Shown piece after piece: positions 17,673 to 28,100 of a DNA stretch of 48,768 nt; within the stretch, counting starts at the first letter, position 1, and every line of letters starts with the position of its first letter. The notes under the pieces are model-generated. The model worked only from the letters and a program-made list of their open reading frames with translations. It ran no database searches and had not been told where the DNA came from. The DNA comes from Gemmatimonadota bacterium (GTDB lineage: Bacteria; Gemmatimonadota; Gemmatimonadetes; Gemmatimonadales; GWC2-71-9), in contig QHUT01000053.1 in the NCBI GenBank assembly GCA_003222055.1, positions 1 through 48,768 on the forward strand. The letters run 5' to 3'. The translations under genes were made by a program, and so were the position numbers.

Positions 17673-18830
17673 TTGAAGACGGCTCCGCTTCCCTGGTCGC
17701 TCGAGTGCTCTGCGTGCGGCAAGACCCGTGCGGCCCAAGGCCTGGCCGGCGTGTGCGAGTGCGGCCAGCCCTATCTCGTGCGCTACGCCGCCGTGCCGCC
17801 GCCCGGCGCCAGGTCGGCGCTCGCGGAGCGAGACTGGACCATGTGGCGCTACCGCGAATGGCTGCCGCTCGCGGAGGGCGAGCAACCGGTGACCCTGGGG
17901 GAGGGCGGGACACCGCTCTTGCCGGCGCCGCGGCTCGCCGCGCAGCACGGTTTCTCCCAGTTGTGGGTGAAGGACGAAAGCACGAACCCCACGGGCTCGT
18001 TCAAGGCGCGCGGTCTCGCCGCCGCCGTCACACGTGCCGCGCACGCGGGAGCCGCGTCGTTCGTGGTACCCACCGCGGGAAACGCCGGTGTCGCGCTCGC
18101 CGCCTACGCCGCCCGCGCGGGCGCACAGGCGCGTGTGTACGCGCCGGCCAGCACGCCGGCCACGATCCTCTCCCAGATCAAGACTTTCGGCGGGGACCTG
18201 GTCCTGGTGGAGGGACACATCGGAGACTGCGGCGCGGCCGCCCGTGCGTTTGCCTCGGCGACAGGGGCGGTGGACGTCTCGACGCTGCGCGAGCCCTATC
18301 GGATCGAGGGAAAGAAAACCCTGGGCCTCGAGCTGGTGGAGCAGCTCGACTGGACGTTTCCCGATGCGGTCGTCTATCCCACCGGTGGGGGCACGGGCCT
18401 CATCGGCATGTGGAAGGCGTTCGGCGAGCTCGCCCGAGCGGGATGGGTGGGCGGGATGCCGCCGCGCATGTACAGCGTGCAGGCCGCGGGATGTGCTCCG
18501 GTGGTGCGGGCGTTCGAGGACGGTGCGGACAGTTGCCCCGAGTGGCGCGACCCGTCGACCATCGCTGCCGGTCTGCGCGTGCCCCGCCCGCTGGGCGATC
18601 GCCTGATCCTGCGGGCGTTGCGGGAGAGTGGTGGTGCCGCGGTGGCCGTGACCGACGCTCAGCTCCGAACGGCGGCGTGCGAGCTGCAGACGTCAGAGGG
18701 GATCGACGCGTGCCCCGAAGGAGGGGCGGCGCTCGCCGGTGCGCTGGAGCTCAAGGCGCGAGGGTTGATCCGGGCGCGCGAGCGCGTTGTGGTGTTCAAT
18801 ACCGGGGCCGGGTGGCTCTACAGGGCCTAA
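17673..18830 (+). CDS. Threonine synthase (PLP-dependent, fold type II)
   Basis: About 385 residues. Converts O-phosphohomoserine to threonine. An N-terminal zinc-ribbon-like segment has Cys at about residues 12, 15, 28 and 30 (CSAC and CEC). The PLP lysine is K111 in the NPTGSFKARG motif; PTAGNAGVALAAYAARAG is the substrate/phosphate block, and PTGGGTGLIGMWKAF is the glycine-rich loop holding the cofactor phosphate. The TTG at 17673 is chosen because a GGAGGGG ribosome-binding site lies just upstream and because the earlier in-frame ATG would read through the palindrome at 17617. Other thr genes are not adjacent. A broader fold-type-II assignment is possible but less likely. Confidence 0.88.
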   Translation: MKTAPLPWSLECSACGKTRAAQGLAGVCECGQPYLVRYAAVPPPGARSALAERDWTMWRYREWLPLAEGEQPVTLGEGGTPLLPAPRLAAQHGFSQLWVKDESTNPTGSFKARGLAAAVTRAAHAGAASFVVPTAGNAGVALAAYAARAGAQARVYAPASTPATILSQIKTFGGDLVLVEGHIGDCGAAARAFASATGAVDVSTLREPYRIEGKKTLGLELVEQLDWTFPDAVVYPTGGGTGLIGMWKAFGELARAGWVGGMPPRMYSVQAAGCAPVVRAFEDGADSCPEWRDPSTIAAGLRVPRPLGDRLILRALRESGGAAVAVTDAQLRTAACELQTSEGIDACPEGGAALAGALELKARGLIRARERVVVFNTGAGWLYRA

Positions 18831-18859
18831 CCCGTTAATATTCCGCCGCTTCGCACGCT

Positions 18860-20047
18860 ATGCGCATCGCCATACTGGACCCCGCCGCCGGCATCTCGGG
18901 CGACATGACCCTGGGAGCGCTCCTCTCCCTCGGCATCCCGTCGGCCTGGCTCGAGGGGCTGCCCGGGCGCTTGGGTCTCGCCGGGGTGGGGGTCACTGTG
19001 CGCGACGTGGTGCGCTGCGGCGTCGGGTGCAAGCAGGTCGAGTTCGCGATCCCCGAGCAGCCGCACGGTCGGCACGTGGGGGAGCTGGTGCGCCTGGTGG
19101 AGCGAGCCCCCGTGTCCGAATGGGTGCGGGAGCGCGCGGTGCGGGCGTTCCGGCTGGTGGGCGAGGCCGAGGGGCGGGTGCATGGTGTGCCTCCGGAAAA
19201 GGTCCATCTCCACGAGGTCGGGGCGGTGGACGCCGTGCTCGACATCGTCGGCGCGATCGAGGGGTTCGAGCAGCTTGGCGTGGACGCGGTCTACACCCTG
19301 CCGGTGGCAGTGGGCCGGGGGTGGGTGGATGCGACGCATGGCGCGCTTCCGGTCCCCGCGCCCGCGACGGCGATCCTGCTGGAAGGCCTCGAGATAGCGG
19401 CGGGTGGCCCGGTGGAAGGGGAAGCCACCACGCCCACGGGAGCCGCGCTGGTGCGCGTGTTGGCAACCGGGGGGGCGCCGCCGGCGCGCTGGCGCCTGGT
19501 GAAAAGCGGGTGGGGGGCGGGGCAGCGGAACCCCGGGCACTACCCCAACGCGCTGCGGGTGCTCGTCGCGGAGCAGGCGGCCGAAGCGGGACGCGTGACA
19601 CTGCTCGCCACCGATCTCGACGACATGAGCCCCGAGTATGTGGAGCCGTTGCGGCAGGCGCTGGTCGCCGCCGGGGCACTGGATGTGCAGACGTGGCCGG
19701 TGCAGATGAAGAAAGGCCGTTCTGGATTTCGGGTGGAGGTCATGGCCCCCGAGGAGCTGGCTGAAGCCGTGACGGCGGCGCTGTTCCGGCACAGTACGAC
19801 GGCGGGGGTGCGCCGCTGGGTGGCGGAGCGAGCCACGCTGGCGCGGCGCCAGGTGACCGTGGAGTTGGCTCCGCAGGTGTCCGTTCGCGTGAAGGTGCTG
19901 GAGCAGCCCGGCGCGGACGGCGTACGGGTGAAACCCGAGTACGAGGATGTTCTCGCGGCGGCCCGGGCGTTGGGCCGGCCGCCGCTCGAGGTCGCGCGGG
20001 TCGCGCAACGCGACGCCGAGGCGCTGGTTGCCAAATCGAAGGAGTGA
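18860..20047 (+). CDS. larC: Nickel-pincer cofactor cyclometallase LarC
   Basis: 395 residues, full length, in one uninterrupted frame. LarC inserts nickel into the pyridinium-dithiocarboxylate precursor in a CTP-dependent way to finish the cofactor of lactate racemase and related LarA enzymes. The family start (LDPAAGISGDMTLGALLSLG), HLHEVGAVDAVLDIVG (His/Glu/Asp metal-ligand block), GPVEGEATTPTGAALV and TDLDDMSPEYVEPL are all seen. In Lactobacillus the gene is split as larC1/larC2 with a frameshift; here no shift is needed. larA, larB and larE are absent from the window. The ATG at 18860 lies 29 bases after threonine synthase. The stop overlaps a possible GTG of the TPR gene. Confidence 0.93.
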   Translation: MRIAILDPAAGISGDMTLGALLSLGIPSAWLEGLPGRLGLAGVGVTVRDVVRCGVGCKQVEFAIPEQPHGRHVGELVRLVERAPVSEWVRERAVRAFRLVGEAEGRVHGVPPEKVHLHEVGAVDAVLDIVGAIEGFEQLGVDAVYTLPVAVGRGWVDATHGALPVPAPATAILLEGLEIAAGGPVEGEATTPTGAALVRVLATGGAPPARWRLVKSGWGAGQRNPGHYPNALRVLVAEQAAEAGRVTLLATDLDDMSPEYVEPLRQALVAAGALDVQTWPVQMKKGRSGFRVEVMAPEELAEAVTAALFRHSTTAGVRRWVAERATLARRQVTVELAPQVSVRVKVLEQPGADGVRVKPEYEDVLAAARALGRPPLEVARVAQRDAEALVAKSKE

Positions 20048-20049
20048 TC

Positions 20050-21639
20050 ATGAGCGTGCAGCGGATCGTCGGCCTTCTCGGATGGGTGTGTGCCGCCGGT
20101 GCGGCTCCCGTCGTGGCGCGAGCGCAGATCTGGCTCCCCGCGGCGTGCGACATCAAGCCGGGGCACCAGCTGGTGAACAGCGGTATGCAGTCGCTGCGGA
20201 GCGCGTTCACCACCAAGTTCGCGGACCAGAAGGCCAAGGATCTCAAGGACGCCGAGCGCGTGCTTACGCAGGCGGTGACGACCGGCAAGCAGGAGAAGAA
20301 CCCGGCCGCGTGGTACTATCTGGGGCGCTACTATCTCATGGCCGATGATCTCGCGGCGGCGGACTCGGCGCTATCCAAGGCGTTGACCCTCGCGCCCGCG
20401 TGCAAGGAAGACATCGGGCTGTATCGACGGCAGGCGTGGGTGCCGGTGTTCAACGCCGGCGTGCAGGCGTGGCAGGGGGGACAGACCGACTCGGCCATCG
20501 CGAGCTTCCGGCGCGCGAACCAGATCTACAAGGCCGAGCCGATGGGGTTCGTGTACATCGCCAACCTGTTCGTCGGTCGGGAAGAGCCCGATTCGGCAGG
20601 CAAGAAGACGGACGTCGCGAAGTACCATACCGACTCGTTGGTCTATGCGACCCGCATGGACTCGGCCGCCAAGTACTTCCGTCTGGCCGCGGCAGCGGCC
20701 TCCGACGCCAAGTACGCCCGGGAGCGGCGGGATGCGCTGTTCAACGTGGCGCGGGTGTACCACTCCGCCAAGCGCTACACCGAGGCGATCCCCGCGTACC
20801 TCGAGTATCTCGCGGCCTATCCGGGCGACGTTCAGGGCATGGCGAGCCTGGCCGGGCTCTACCTGCAGGCCGACAAGCGCGATTCGGCCATGGCGCTGTA
20901 CAGCCGGGTTCTGGAGCGGGCCGACTCGGCCGGCGCCGACGAGCTGTTCGGGGCGGCGGGCTCCATGCTGGGCGCCATTCCCTCGTCGCCGGACACGGCC
21001 GCCATGGACGCCGACTGTGCCAAGGTCGCGAAGAAGAAAAGCCCCACGCTCACGGCCCGTCAGGTGGGGGCGCGGTGCGCGCCGGCGGCGGCCGACACCA
21101 TGCGCAAGTACCACGCCCTCGCCGACCCGCAGTACCGCCAGGTGGCCAAGGCGTACGAGGCCGGCCTCGCGAAGAACCCGTACTCGCGCGACGCGCTCTA
21201 TAATCTCGCCGGCGTCTCGTACCTGATCGGCGACTCGGCCAGCGTGCTGCCGCTCGCCCAGCGGCTGTACGCCGTGGACCCCTTGAACCGCTCGACCCTC
21301 GCGAAAGTCGCCGGCGGATGGCAGCTCAAGGGCAAGAAGGACTCGGTATTGTACTACCTACAGATCGCCGACTCGCTGCCCGTGGAGATCACGGTGTCGA
21401 GCTTCAGCGTGACGGAGAAGGGGGCCAGCCTCGACGGGCAGATGACGAATTTCCGGTCCAAGGCGTCGGCGCCGCTCAAGATCAGCTTCGATTTCCTCGA
21501 TGCGAAGGGCAACGTGGTGGCGACGCAAACCCAGGACGTCCCGACACTGGATCCGAACGCCAGCCAGGAGTTCAAACTGAAAGTCGAGCTGAAAGTCGAG
21601 CAGCCGAGTGTGGTAGCCTGGCGATACAAGCGTAGCTGA
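20050..21639 (+). CDS. Secreted TPR protein with C-terminal FxLYD-like domain, copy 1
   Basis: About 529 residues. A signal peptide (to around residue 26, ending ARAQI) is followed by tetratricopeptide-like helical pairs over about residues 45-430 (NPAAWYYLGRYYLMADD, ALFNVARVYHSAKRYTEAI, KNPYSRDALYNLAGVSYLIGD). The C-terminal beta domain (ITVSSFSVTEKGASLDGQMTN, then FDFLDAKGNVVATQTQDVPTLDP) resembles FxLYD-type domains. No enzymatic motif is visible; a scaffolding or binding role in the periplasm is the most that can be said. The ATG at 20050, with AAGGAG five bases upstream, is preferred over GTG 20044. A paralogue lies at 31542-33161. Confidence 0.82.
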   Translation: MSVQRIVGLLGWVCAAGAAPVVARAQIWLPAACDIKPGHQLVNSGMQSLRSAFTTKFADQKAKDLKDAERVLTQAVTTGKQEKNPAAWYYLGRYYLMADDLAAADSALSKALTLAPACKEDIGLYRRQAWVPVFNAGVQAWQGGQTDSAIASFRRANQIYKAEPMGFVYIANLFVGREEPDSAGKKTDVAKYHTDSLVYATRMDSAAKYFRLAAAAASDAKYARERRDALFNVARVYHSAKRYTEAIPAYLEYLAAYPGDVQGMASLAGLYLQADKRDSAMALYSRVLERADSAGADELFGAAGSMLGAIPSSPDTAAMDADCAKVAKKKSPTLTARQVGARCAPAAADTMRKYHALADPQYRQVAKAYEAGLAKNPYSRDALYNLAGVSYLIGDSASVLPLAQRLYAVDPLNRSTLAKVAGGWQLKGKKDSVLYYLQIADSLPVEITVSSFSVTEKGASLDGQMTNFRSKASAPLKISFDFLDAKGNVVATQTQDVPTLDPNASQEFKLKVELKVEQPSVVAWRYKRS

Positions 21640-21718
21640 GCCTGGCGCGGCTTTCGGGTTCGCGGGTGGGCATGTAAATTGCGATAGGTCTTTCAAGCCG
21701 TTGCTCGGGAAAGAGTTT

Positions 21719-21790
<72 letters not shown>

Positions 21791-21983
21791 CTGAGACTTA
21801 CGACGTTCCGCCGTCGCATTTCCGATGTCGTGACGTTGCCCCCCCCGGATCATGGACCATCCCAAGCCCCTGCTGGGGCGGTAGCGCTCGCGCGTCTTGA
21901 TACCGGGCCAGCCAATCGTTAGCCTGGGCTCTCCACGTGATGTCGCCAGGCCACGGATCATTCCTCGGTTTCGTGAGGTCCAC

Positions 21984-23342
21984 ATGGTTCGCGTCAGGTT
22001 TTCTCGCTCCGCGCCGTGGCTCGCCCCCGTGGCGTTCACGCTCGCGGCGTGCGGCGCGGGTGCGTCTCCTCCACCGATTCAGGTCCCGGTTCCGAGCAGC
22101 GCCGCGGAGGCCCCCACGGGATTCGACAACCGGAGCAACGGCGTTGCGGATGACTCCACCCACCAGGCCGACCAGGACGCATTCGACGAGGTGGAAGAAA
22201 TCGCGGATGGGTTGGGACCACTCTACAACGCGCAGGCCTGCCGCGAGTGTCATCAAACCCCGACCTCGGGCGGAGCGAGTCAGATCACGGAATTGCGGGT
22301 GGGTCATCTGGGACCGGACGGAGGGTTTGAGAACGCCGACATCCCGATCGCGCGCGGCACCGTCACCATCGCCGGTCGCACGCTGGTCAACGATCGGGCC
22401 ATTTGCCCGAACGCGGCGTTCCCGGACTCCGAGATTCAAGAGCGGGTGCCCGACACGGAGACGATTCGCACGACGCGCGCGTCCCTCAACCTGCTGGGGG
22501 ACGGCCTGGTGGAAGCCGTGGCCGACGAGACGCTGATCGAGATCGCGCGCGCGCAACGCCGGACGACACGCGGCACGATCCGCGGCCAGGCGCTGTATGT
22601 ACCCATCCTGGAAGCCCCGGGGGAAACGCGGATCGGGCGGTTCGGTTGGAAGGATCAGCACGCCAGTCTGCTCTCGTTCTCGGCCGATGCCTACCTCAAT
22701 GAGATGGGCTTCACCAGCCGCCTGCTCCCCGACGAAGTGACCACGCTGTGCAATACGGTATCCGAGCCGAACAATACGAGCGACTCCTCCGGGCTTGCGG
22801 ATATCGACCGGTTCGCCCGTTTCTTGCGAGCCACCAAGGCACCCGCCCGCGACAGCGTGCTGGCCGCGACCCCGGCGGCGCGACGCGGGTCGGAATTGTT
22901 CGACATGATCGGCTGCGCCACCTGTCACGTCCGCACCCTGGTGACGGCCGCGGCGGGGGCCGTACTCAACGGTGGCACGGACACCATCCCGCCCGCGCTC
23001 GGCGAGAAGACGTTTCACCCCTTCGGCGATTTCCTGCTGCATAACGTCGGCACCGGCGACGGGATCGTCATGGCGATGCCGGAGCACTATGGGCCGGCCG
23101 TCTACAAGGTCGTGTGGCGGCAGCTCTCGATCGACAGCGTCGGCCGCACCAGAAACAAGATGCGGACGGCCCCGTTATGGGGAGTGCGTCTACGGCCGCG
23201 ACTCATGCATGACGGGGCGTCGCTGACGCTACGCGACGCCATCGCGCGGCATCGGGGTGAAGCGAGCGGTGTGTCCCGGCGTTTTCGTAAGCTGACCCGA
23301 AGCGATCAAGCGGCCATCATCGCGTTCCTGCAGTCCTTGTGA
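21984..23342 (+). CDS. Di-haem cytochrome c lipoprotein (DUF1111, thiol-oxidoreductase-like)
   Basis: About 452 residues. A lipoprotein signal peptide ends at LAAC (lipidated Cys near residue 23). Two c-type haem sites are seen: CRECH (C86, C89, H90) and CATCH (C311, C314, H315). Between and after them the sequence matches the DUF1111 family of periplasmic di-haem proteins (RASLNLLGDGLVEAV, RFGWKDQHASLLSFSADAYLNEMG, KMRTAPLWGVRLRPRLMHDG). These proteins are predicted electron-transfer or peroxidase-like enzymes; no reaction is established. ATG 21984 is preceded by GAGG. The gene stands alone between a tRNA and the ECF sigma gene, followed by a short hairpin. Confidence 0.9.
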   Translation: MVRVRFSRSAPWLAPVAFTLAACGAGASPPPIQVPVPSSAAEAPTGFDNRSNGVADDSTHQADQDAFDEVEEIADGLGPLYNAQACRECHQTPTSGGASQITELRVGHLGPDGGFENADIPIARGTVTIAGRTLVNDRAICPNAAFPDSEIQERVPDTETIRTTRASLNLLGDGLVEAVADETLIEIARAQRRTTRGTIRGQALYVPILEAPGETRIGRFGWKDQHASLLSFSADAYLNEMGFTSRLLPDEVTTLCNTVSEPNNTSDSSGLADIDRFARFLRATKAPARDSVLAATPAARRGSELFDMIGCATCHVRTLVTAAAGAVLNGGTDTIPPALGEKTFHPFGDFLLHNVGTGDGIVMAMPEHYGPAVYKVVWRQLSIDSVGRTRNKMRTAPLWGVRLRPRLMHDGASLTLRDAIARHRGEASGVSRRFRKLTRSDQAAIIAFLQSL

Positions 23343-23345
23343 CGG

Positions 23346-23364
23346 CGCCGGAGCTGCTCCGGCG
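23346..23364 (+). terminator. Possible hairpin after the di-haem gene
   Basis: Nine-base arms CGCCGGAGC and GCTCCGGCG around a single T begin three bases after the stop. No T-run follows, so intrinsic termination is uncertain; the closed hairpin would need to open a pair or two in the loop. Confidence 0.3.
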
Positions 23365-23488
23365 ATGACGCGACCCAACTGCAGCCGACGGCGTGCTGCG
23401 GCGGAAGGCATGGCTCCCACTGGCCCGTCGATAGCGGGCGTGGTCCCCTCCTTGCGACCCTGGCCCGGAGGGGGAACCTTAGGACACG

Positions 23489-24067
23489 ATGGCCCTCCCC
23501 GACGACCGGTCGACCTCGCGCGAATCCCGGCACGATCTCGTGGCTCGGATCAGGGCCGGAGACGAGGCGGCGTTCGAGTCGATGTTTCGGGCCTACTACG
23601 ACCCTCTCTGCCGGCACGTCGCGCCTTACCTGGGGAGTCGCGACGCCGCTGAGGACGCGGTGCAGGGCGTCTTCGTGCACATTTGGGAGGACCGGGCACG
23701 ATGGGTGGTGAGCGACCTCGGGCATTACCTCTATGCCGCAGTGCGCCGCCGCGCGATCAGTCAGGTCCGGCGGACCGCCGTGCGGCGACGCGCGGCCCCG
23801 CTGCTCGTCCTCGAAGAGACCGGCGGCGCGGGTCGCGCACTGCCGGACGCGGAATTCGATGCCGAGGAACTGCGGCGCCGCCTCGAGCGGGTCCTGGACA
23901 CGCTGCCACCGCGTACTCGTGCGGCGTTCCTACTGAGCCGCGGGGAGGGCTTGAGCTACCACCAGGTGGCCGCACGAATGGCCATTTCCCAGAAAACCGT
24001 CGGCGTCCACATCGGGCGGGCACTCGCGGTCCTGCGAAACACCCTGTCGCCCTCGGTCCGTAAGTAA
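23489..24067 (+). CDS. RNA polymerase sigma factor, ECF family
   Basis: 192 residues. Sigma-70 region 2 spans about residues 15-90 (AGDEAAFESMFRAYYDPLCRHVAPYLGSRDAAEDAVQGVFVHIWE); region 4 spans about 130-185 (DTLPPRTRAAFLLSRGEGLSYHQVAARMAISQKTVGVHIGRAL), including the helix-turn-helix that reads the -35. Regions 1.1 and 3 are missing, as in ECF factors. The next gene is a FecR anti-sigma factor and the third is SusC, the arrangement of cell-surface-signalled, Bacteroidota-type RpoE factors. It most likely transcribes the downstream SusC/D operon when substrate is sensed. ATG 23489 lies 146 bases after the di-haem gene. Confidence 0.93.
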   Translation: MALPDDRSTSRESRHDLVARIRAGDEAAFESMFRAYYDPLCRHVAPYLGSRDAAEDAVQGVFVHIWEDRARWVVSDLGHYLYAAVRRRAISQVRRTAVRRRAAPLLVLEETGGAGRALPDAEFDAEELRRRLERVLDTLPPRTRAAFLLSRGEGLSYHQVAARMAISQKTVGVHIGRALAVLRNTLSPSVRK

Positions 24068-24097
24068 ACCCTCCTGCTCCGGCGTCATAAGGTAGTG

Positions 24098-25105
24098 ATG
24101 ACGCCGTATCCGTCCTCCATCGACCTTGTCGTGCTCCGCCGCTTTCTCGACGGCACCGCGGCGCCCCAAGACCATGCCGCGGTCGAGGCGTGGATGGCTG
24201 CCGACCCGGAGCGCCGCGCCGCCGTGGCCGCGCTGCGCGAGGCGTGGGCCGCCGATATGCGCCGCCTCGCCGCACCGTACGCGGTGGACGCAGCTTGGAC
24301 GCGCTTTGCCACCCGTGTCGGCCTGAGATCGGGGCCGCGCTGGGCGCCGCGTTGGTGGGGAGGGGGAGTGCGCCGCGGTGCGATCGCGGCCACCATCGTG
24401 GCCGCGCTCGTCGGCGGAGGGGGTGCCTGGTGGTTCGGCCGGGCGAAGCCCGCGGCTCCGCGGCCGGCGATCCGCGAATACGCCACGCCGCGCGGGCGCC
24501 GGGCGGTGTTCCGCCTGCTCGATGGGACGGAAATCATGCTCAACGCCGACAGCCGGCTGCGAGCACCCGTGGCATTCGCCGCAGGGCAGCGCGACGTGTA
24601 TCTGGATGGGGAAGGGTTCTTCCGCGTCGTGCACGACGCGGCCCGACCCTTCGTCGTCCACACCCCCGGCGGCGCGGTTCGAGACATCGGGACCAGATTC
24701 GGCATTCACGCCTACGGTGACGCGGCACGCGAGCGCGTTGCGGTGATCGAAGGGGCCGTTGCCGTGGCCGAGACGGTCGTCCACGCCGGCCAGGTCGCGA
24801 CCCGCTCACGCGCTGGGGGAGTACACGTCGTGTCGCGCGCCAAGGTGGAGGACGAGCTGGCCTGGACGCGGGGCCGGCTGGTGTTCGAGAGCGTGCCGCT
24901 CAGCGAGGTCGTGCAACGGCTGGGTCGCTGGTACGACCTCGACATTCGGGTCGACGACCCGGTCCTCGGGCGTCGGCCGGTCACGGGGTCGTACGCCGAT
25001 GAACCGGTCGCCCAGGTCCTCACGCTCATCACCGCCGCGCTCGGTGCCCGCTACGAGTGGCAGGGCCGGTCGGTGACGATCTCAGCTTCTCCAGCAGCGC
25101 GATAG
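24098..25105 (+). CDS. FecR-family anti-sigma factor
   Basis: About 335 residues. The N-terminal cytoplasmic part (residues 1-90, FLDGTAAPQDHAAVEAWMAADPE) would bind the sigma factor. One transmembrane helix (about residues 95-113, AIAATIVAALVGGGGAWWF) leads to a periplasmic FecR domain (EYATPRGRRAVFRLLDGTEIMLNADSRLRAPVAF, then FVVHTPGGAVRDIGTRFGI), and the last 80 residues are an STN-like DUF4974 domain (SEVVQRLGRWYDLDIRVDDP). The family relays a TonB-receptor signal to the ECF factor. ATG 24098 is chosen over the overlapping GTG at 24095; the choice is uncertain. Spacing to the sigma gene is 30 bases, to SusC 18 bases. Confidence 0.92.
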   Translation: MTPYPSSIDLVVLRRFLDGTAAPQDHAAVEAWMAADPERRAAVAALREAWAADMRRLAAPYAVDAAWTRFATRVGLRSGPRWAPRWWGGGVRRGAIAATIVAALVGGGGAWWFGRAKPAAPRPAIREYATPRGRRAVFRLLDGTEIMLNADSRLRAPVAFAAGQRDVYLDGEGFFRVVHDAARPFVVHTPGGAVRDIGTRFGIHAYGDAARERVAVIEGAVAVAETVVHAGQVATRSRAGGVHVVSRAKVEDELAWTRGRLVFESVPLSEVVQRLGRWYDLDIRVDDPVLGRRPVTGSYADEPVAQVLTLITAALGARYEWQGRSVTISASPAAR

Positions 25106-25123
25106 CGGAACGGGAGGTCGACC

Positions 25124-28100
25124 ATGCATATCGGATTGAACGGACGGACATGCAGCGCGGTCGTGACGCTGGTCGCGGGACTCACCGCCGCGGTGGGGCT
25201 CCGGGTCGCGAACGCCCAGGACGCGGACCAGCCGGTCCAGCTCGCGGCGGTCGGTCCCAAGTTTCTAGCGCTCGCGTCGAGCGGATCAGGCGTGCGGTGG
25301 ACGGACGCGAGCAATGCGGCAGTGTTCCGTAAGACGATCTCGGTCGACCTGCAGGACGTTTCGCTCGGGGAGGCGCTCTCCGCGATCGCCCGCGAGGCGG
25401 GGTTGCACCTCACCTACAGCGCGGGCGTCGTCCCGCTCGACACACGGGTGACGTTTACCGCGTCCCACCTGACGGTCGGCGCGGTGCTGAGTGCGGTGCT
25501 GTACGACGCCGGTGTGGACGTGCTGCTCACGGCGCACGGGCAGGCGGCCCTGGTGAAGCGCGGTGCGCTGGACGAGACGCAAGTCGGGTCCATCGTGGGA
25601 CGGGTGACGGATTCGGTGAGCGGGCAGGGGATCGCCGTGGCGACCCTCATGGTCGAGGGCACTGGGCTCAGCGCGCGATCCGGGGACGACGGCGGCTATC
25701 GTATTGCGAACGTGCCGGCGGGCCCGCATACGGTGAAGGCGACCCGCATCGGATACCGCTCGGTGTCGAAGGCGGTGACGGTCGTTCCGGACCAGGATGC
25801 CGCCCTCGAGTTCGCGTTGGCGGCGCAGGCCACCGAGCTCGAGCAGGTGGTGGCCATCGGGTACGGCACCACCGAGCGGCGCGAGCTCACGGGGGCGGTG
25901 TCGTCGGTCACCTCGGAGCAAGTCTCGGCGGCTCCCGTGACGTCGCTCGACCAGGCGCTGCTGGGGCGGGCGCCCGGCGTCGAGGTTGTGACGGCGAGCG
26001 GGCAGCCGGGAGCGGTAGCCATGGTGCGCATCCGGGGCGGCAACTCCATCTCGGCGGGGAACGATCCGCTGTATGTGATCGACGGCGTGCCGGTGAGCAC
26101 CAACCTCGACGAGCTGACGACCAGCACGCTGCTCGGGGAGGGTGTGCACGGCGTGAACCCGATCGCCGGCTTGAGTCCGAATGACATCGAGTCCATCGAG
26201 ATTCTCAAAGACGCCGCGGCGGGCGCCATCTACGGTGCCCGGGCGGCGAACGGCGTCGTGCTCATTACGACCAAGCACGGCCGCGCGGGCGAGAATGCTG
26301 TCTCGTTCGGCTCGTACTACGGCATCCAGGACGTACGGCGCACGCTGCCGCTGCTCGACGCCACTCAGTTTGCGCGGATGGTGAACACGGCGTACACGAA
26401 TGCCGGGCAGCCGCCCGTGTACACGCCCGCGGACATCGCCGCGTTCGGGAAAGGGACCGACTGGCAGAACGAGATATTCCGCAATGCACCGATGCGCAGC
26501 TACGACCTCTCCTTCTCGGGGGGCGATGCGGGCACGACTTACTTCGTGTCCGGGAGCCTGCTGCAGCACGATGGCGTGGTCATCGGCAGCGACTTGAGTC
26601 GCGGGTCGTTCCGGCTCAACCTCGATCGCAATGTCAGCCCCCGGCTCCGGATCGGCAACCGGCTCGCCCTCAGTCGGTCACAGGCGGATGTGTTACCCAA
26701 TGGCGGGGCGGCGTCGGTGATGTTGGACGCCCTTACGGCCCCGCCCACGCTTCCCGTAAAGGTTACGGGTGGCGAGTACTTCACGGGGGTCAACCCGCTC
26801 ACCGGCCGACCGTTCCCCAATCCCGTCGCCACGGCGATGGAGATCACAAACCAAGAGTGGCAGAACCGGGTGATCGGGAACGCGTTCGCCGAGTACGACG
26901 TGCGGGAGGGGCTGACCCTTCGCAGCACGGTGGGGATGGACTTCCTCAATTCGGTGCAGGACTACTACTCGCCCTCGACGGTGCTCCCGGGGTCGAACAG
27001 CGCGGGCGACGGCAGTCGGGGGGAGGCGCAGACGCTGAGCTGGTCGTTCGAGAATACGGTCCACTTCAACCGGCGGTTCGGCGATCGCTACACTTTGGAC
27101 CTGCTCGCCGGCACCACGCTCCAGCGCACGAATACCGCGGGGATCTCGGGCACGTCGCAGGGCTTTCCGACCGACGCGTTGGGAGTGAACGGCCTGGGCG
27201 CCGCGAAGACGTTCGTCGGCGTGTACCCGACCGCGCCGCATTCGTCGCTCGTGTCCTACTTCGCTCGCGCCCGTTGGAGTATCGCCGACAAATACCTGCT
27301 GACCGTTTCGGGACGGATAGACGGCTCCAGCAAGTTCGGTGTGGGTCACCTGTACGGTTTCTTTCCTGCAGCGGCGCTCGCCTGGCGCGCCTCCGAGGAA
27401 GGCTTTGTCAAACGGCTCGGCTGGTTCGACGACCTGAAGCTGCGCGCGAGTTACGGGCGCACCGGGAATCAAGACATCCCGAACTACGGACCGCTCGCAC
27501 GAGTGGACCCGACCGTCTACGTGTTCGGTGGTAACCGCGGCATCGGCTTCGTGGCGACCACGCTCGCGAACCCGGACCTCAAGTGGGAGACGACCGACGG
27601 GATCGATTTGGGCGTGGACGCCACGTTTCTCAAGAGCCGAGTCGCCGTGACCGCCGACTACTACCACAAGAGAACCCACGACCTGCTGTACTACGTGCCC
27701 GTCCCAGGCACTTCGGGGTTCAGCACGTCCCTCCAGAACATCGGCAGCCTGCGAAACCGCGGCTTCGAGCTGAGTCTCACCACGGTCAATCTCGCCGGCG
27801 TGGTTGGCTGGCAGACGACCTTGAGCCTCGCGTGGAACCGGAACAAGGTGCTCGACCTCGGTCCCGACACCATCGTCCCGGCGCCGGTCGGGATCGGGGG
27901 TGGGGCGCACCAGAACCCGACGCTCATCAAGGTGGGGGAGCCGATCAACACGTTCTATGGCTGGGTGTACGCCGGCGTCGACACTGCCGGGCAGCCCGTG
28001 TACAAGGATCTGGACGGCGACGGGCTGGACGGCCCGGGCGACCGCACCATCCTGGGGAACGCGCAGCCGAAGTACACGGGCGGCTTCAACAATCGACTGA

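Noticed and set aside
18860-20047. Programmed frameshift in larC
   Set aside because: The single frame covers both LarC1 and LarC2 parts without interruption, so no shift is required.
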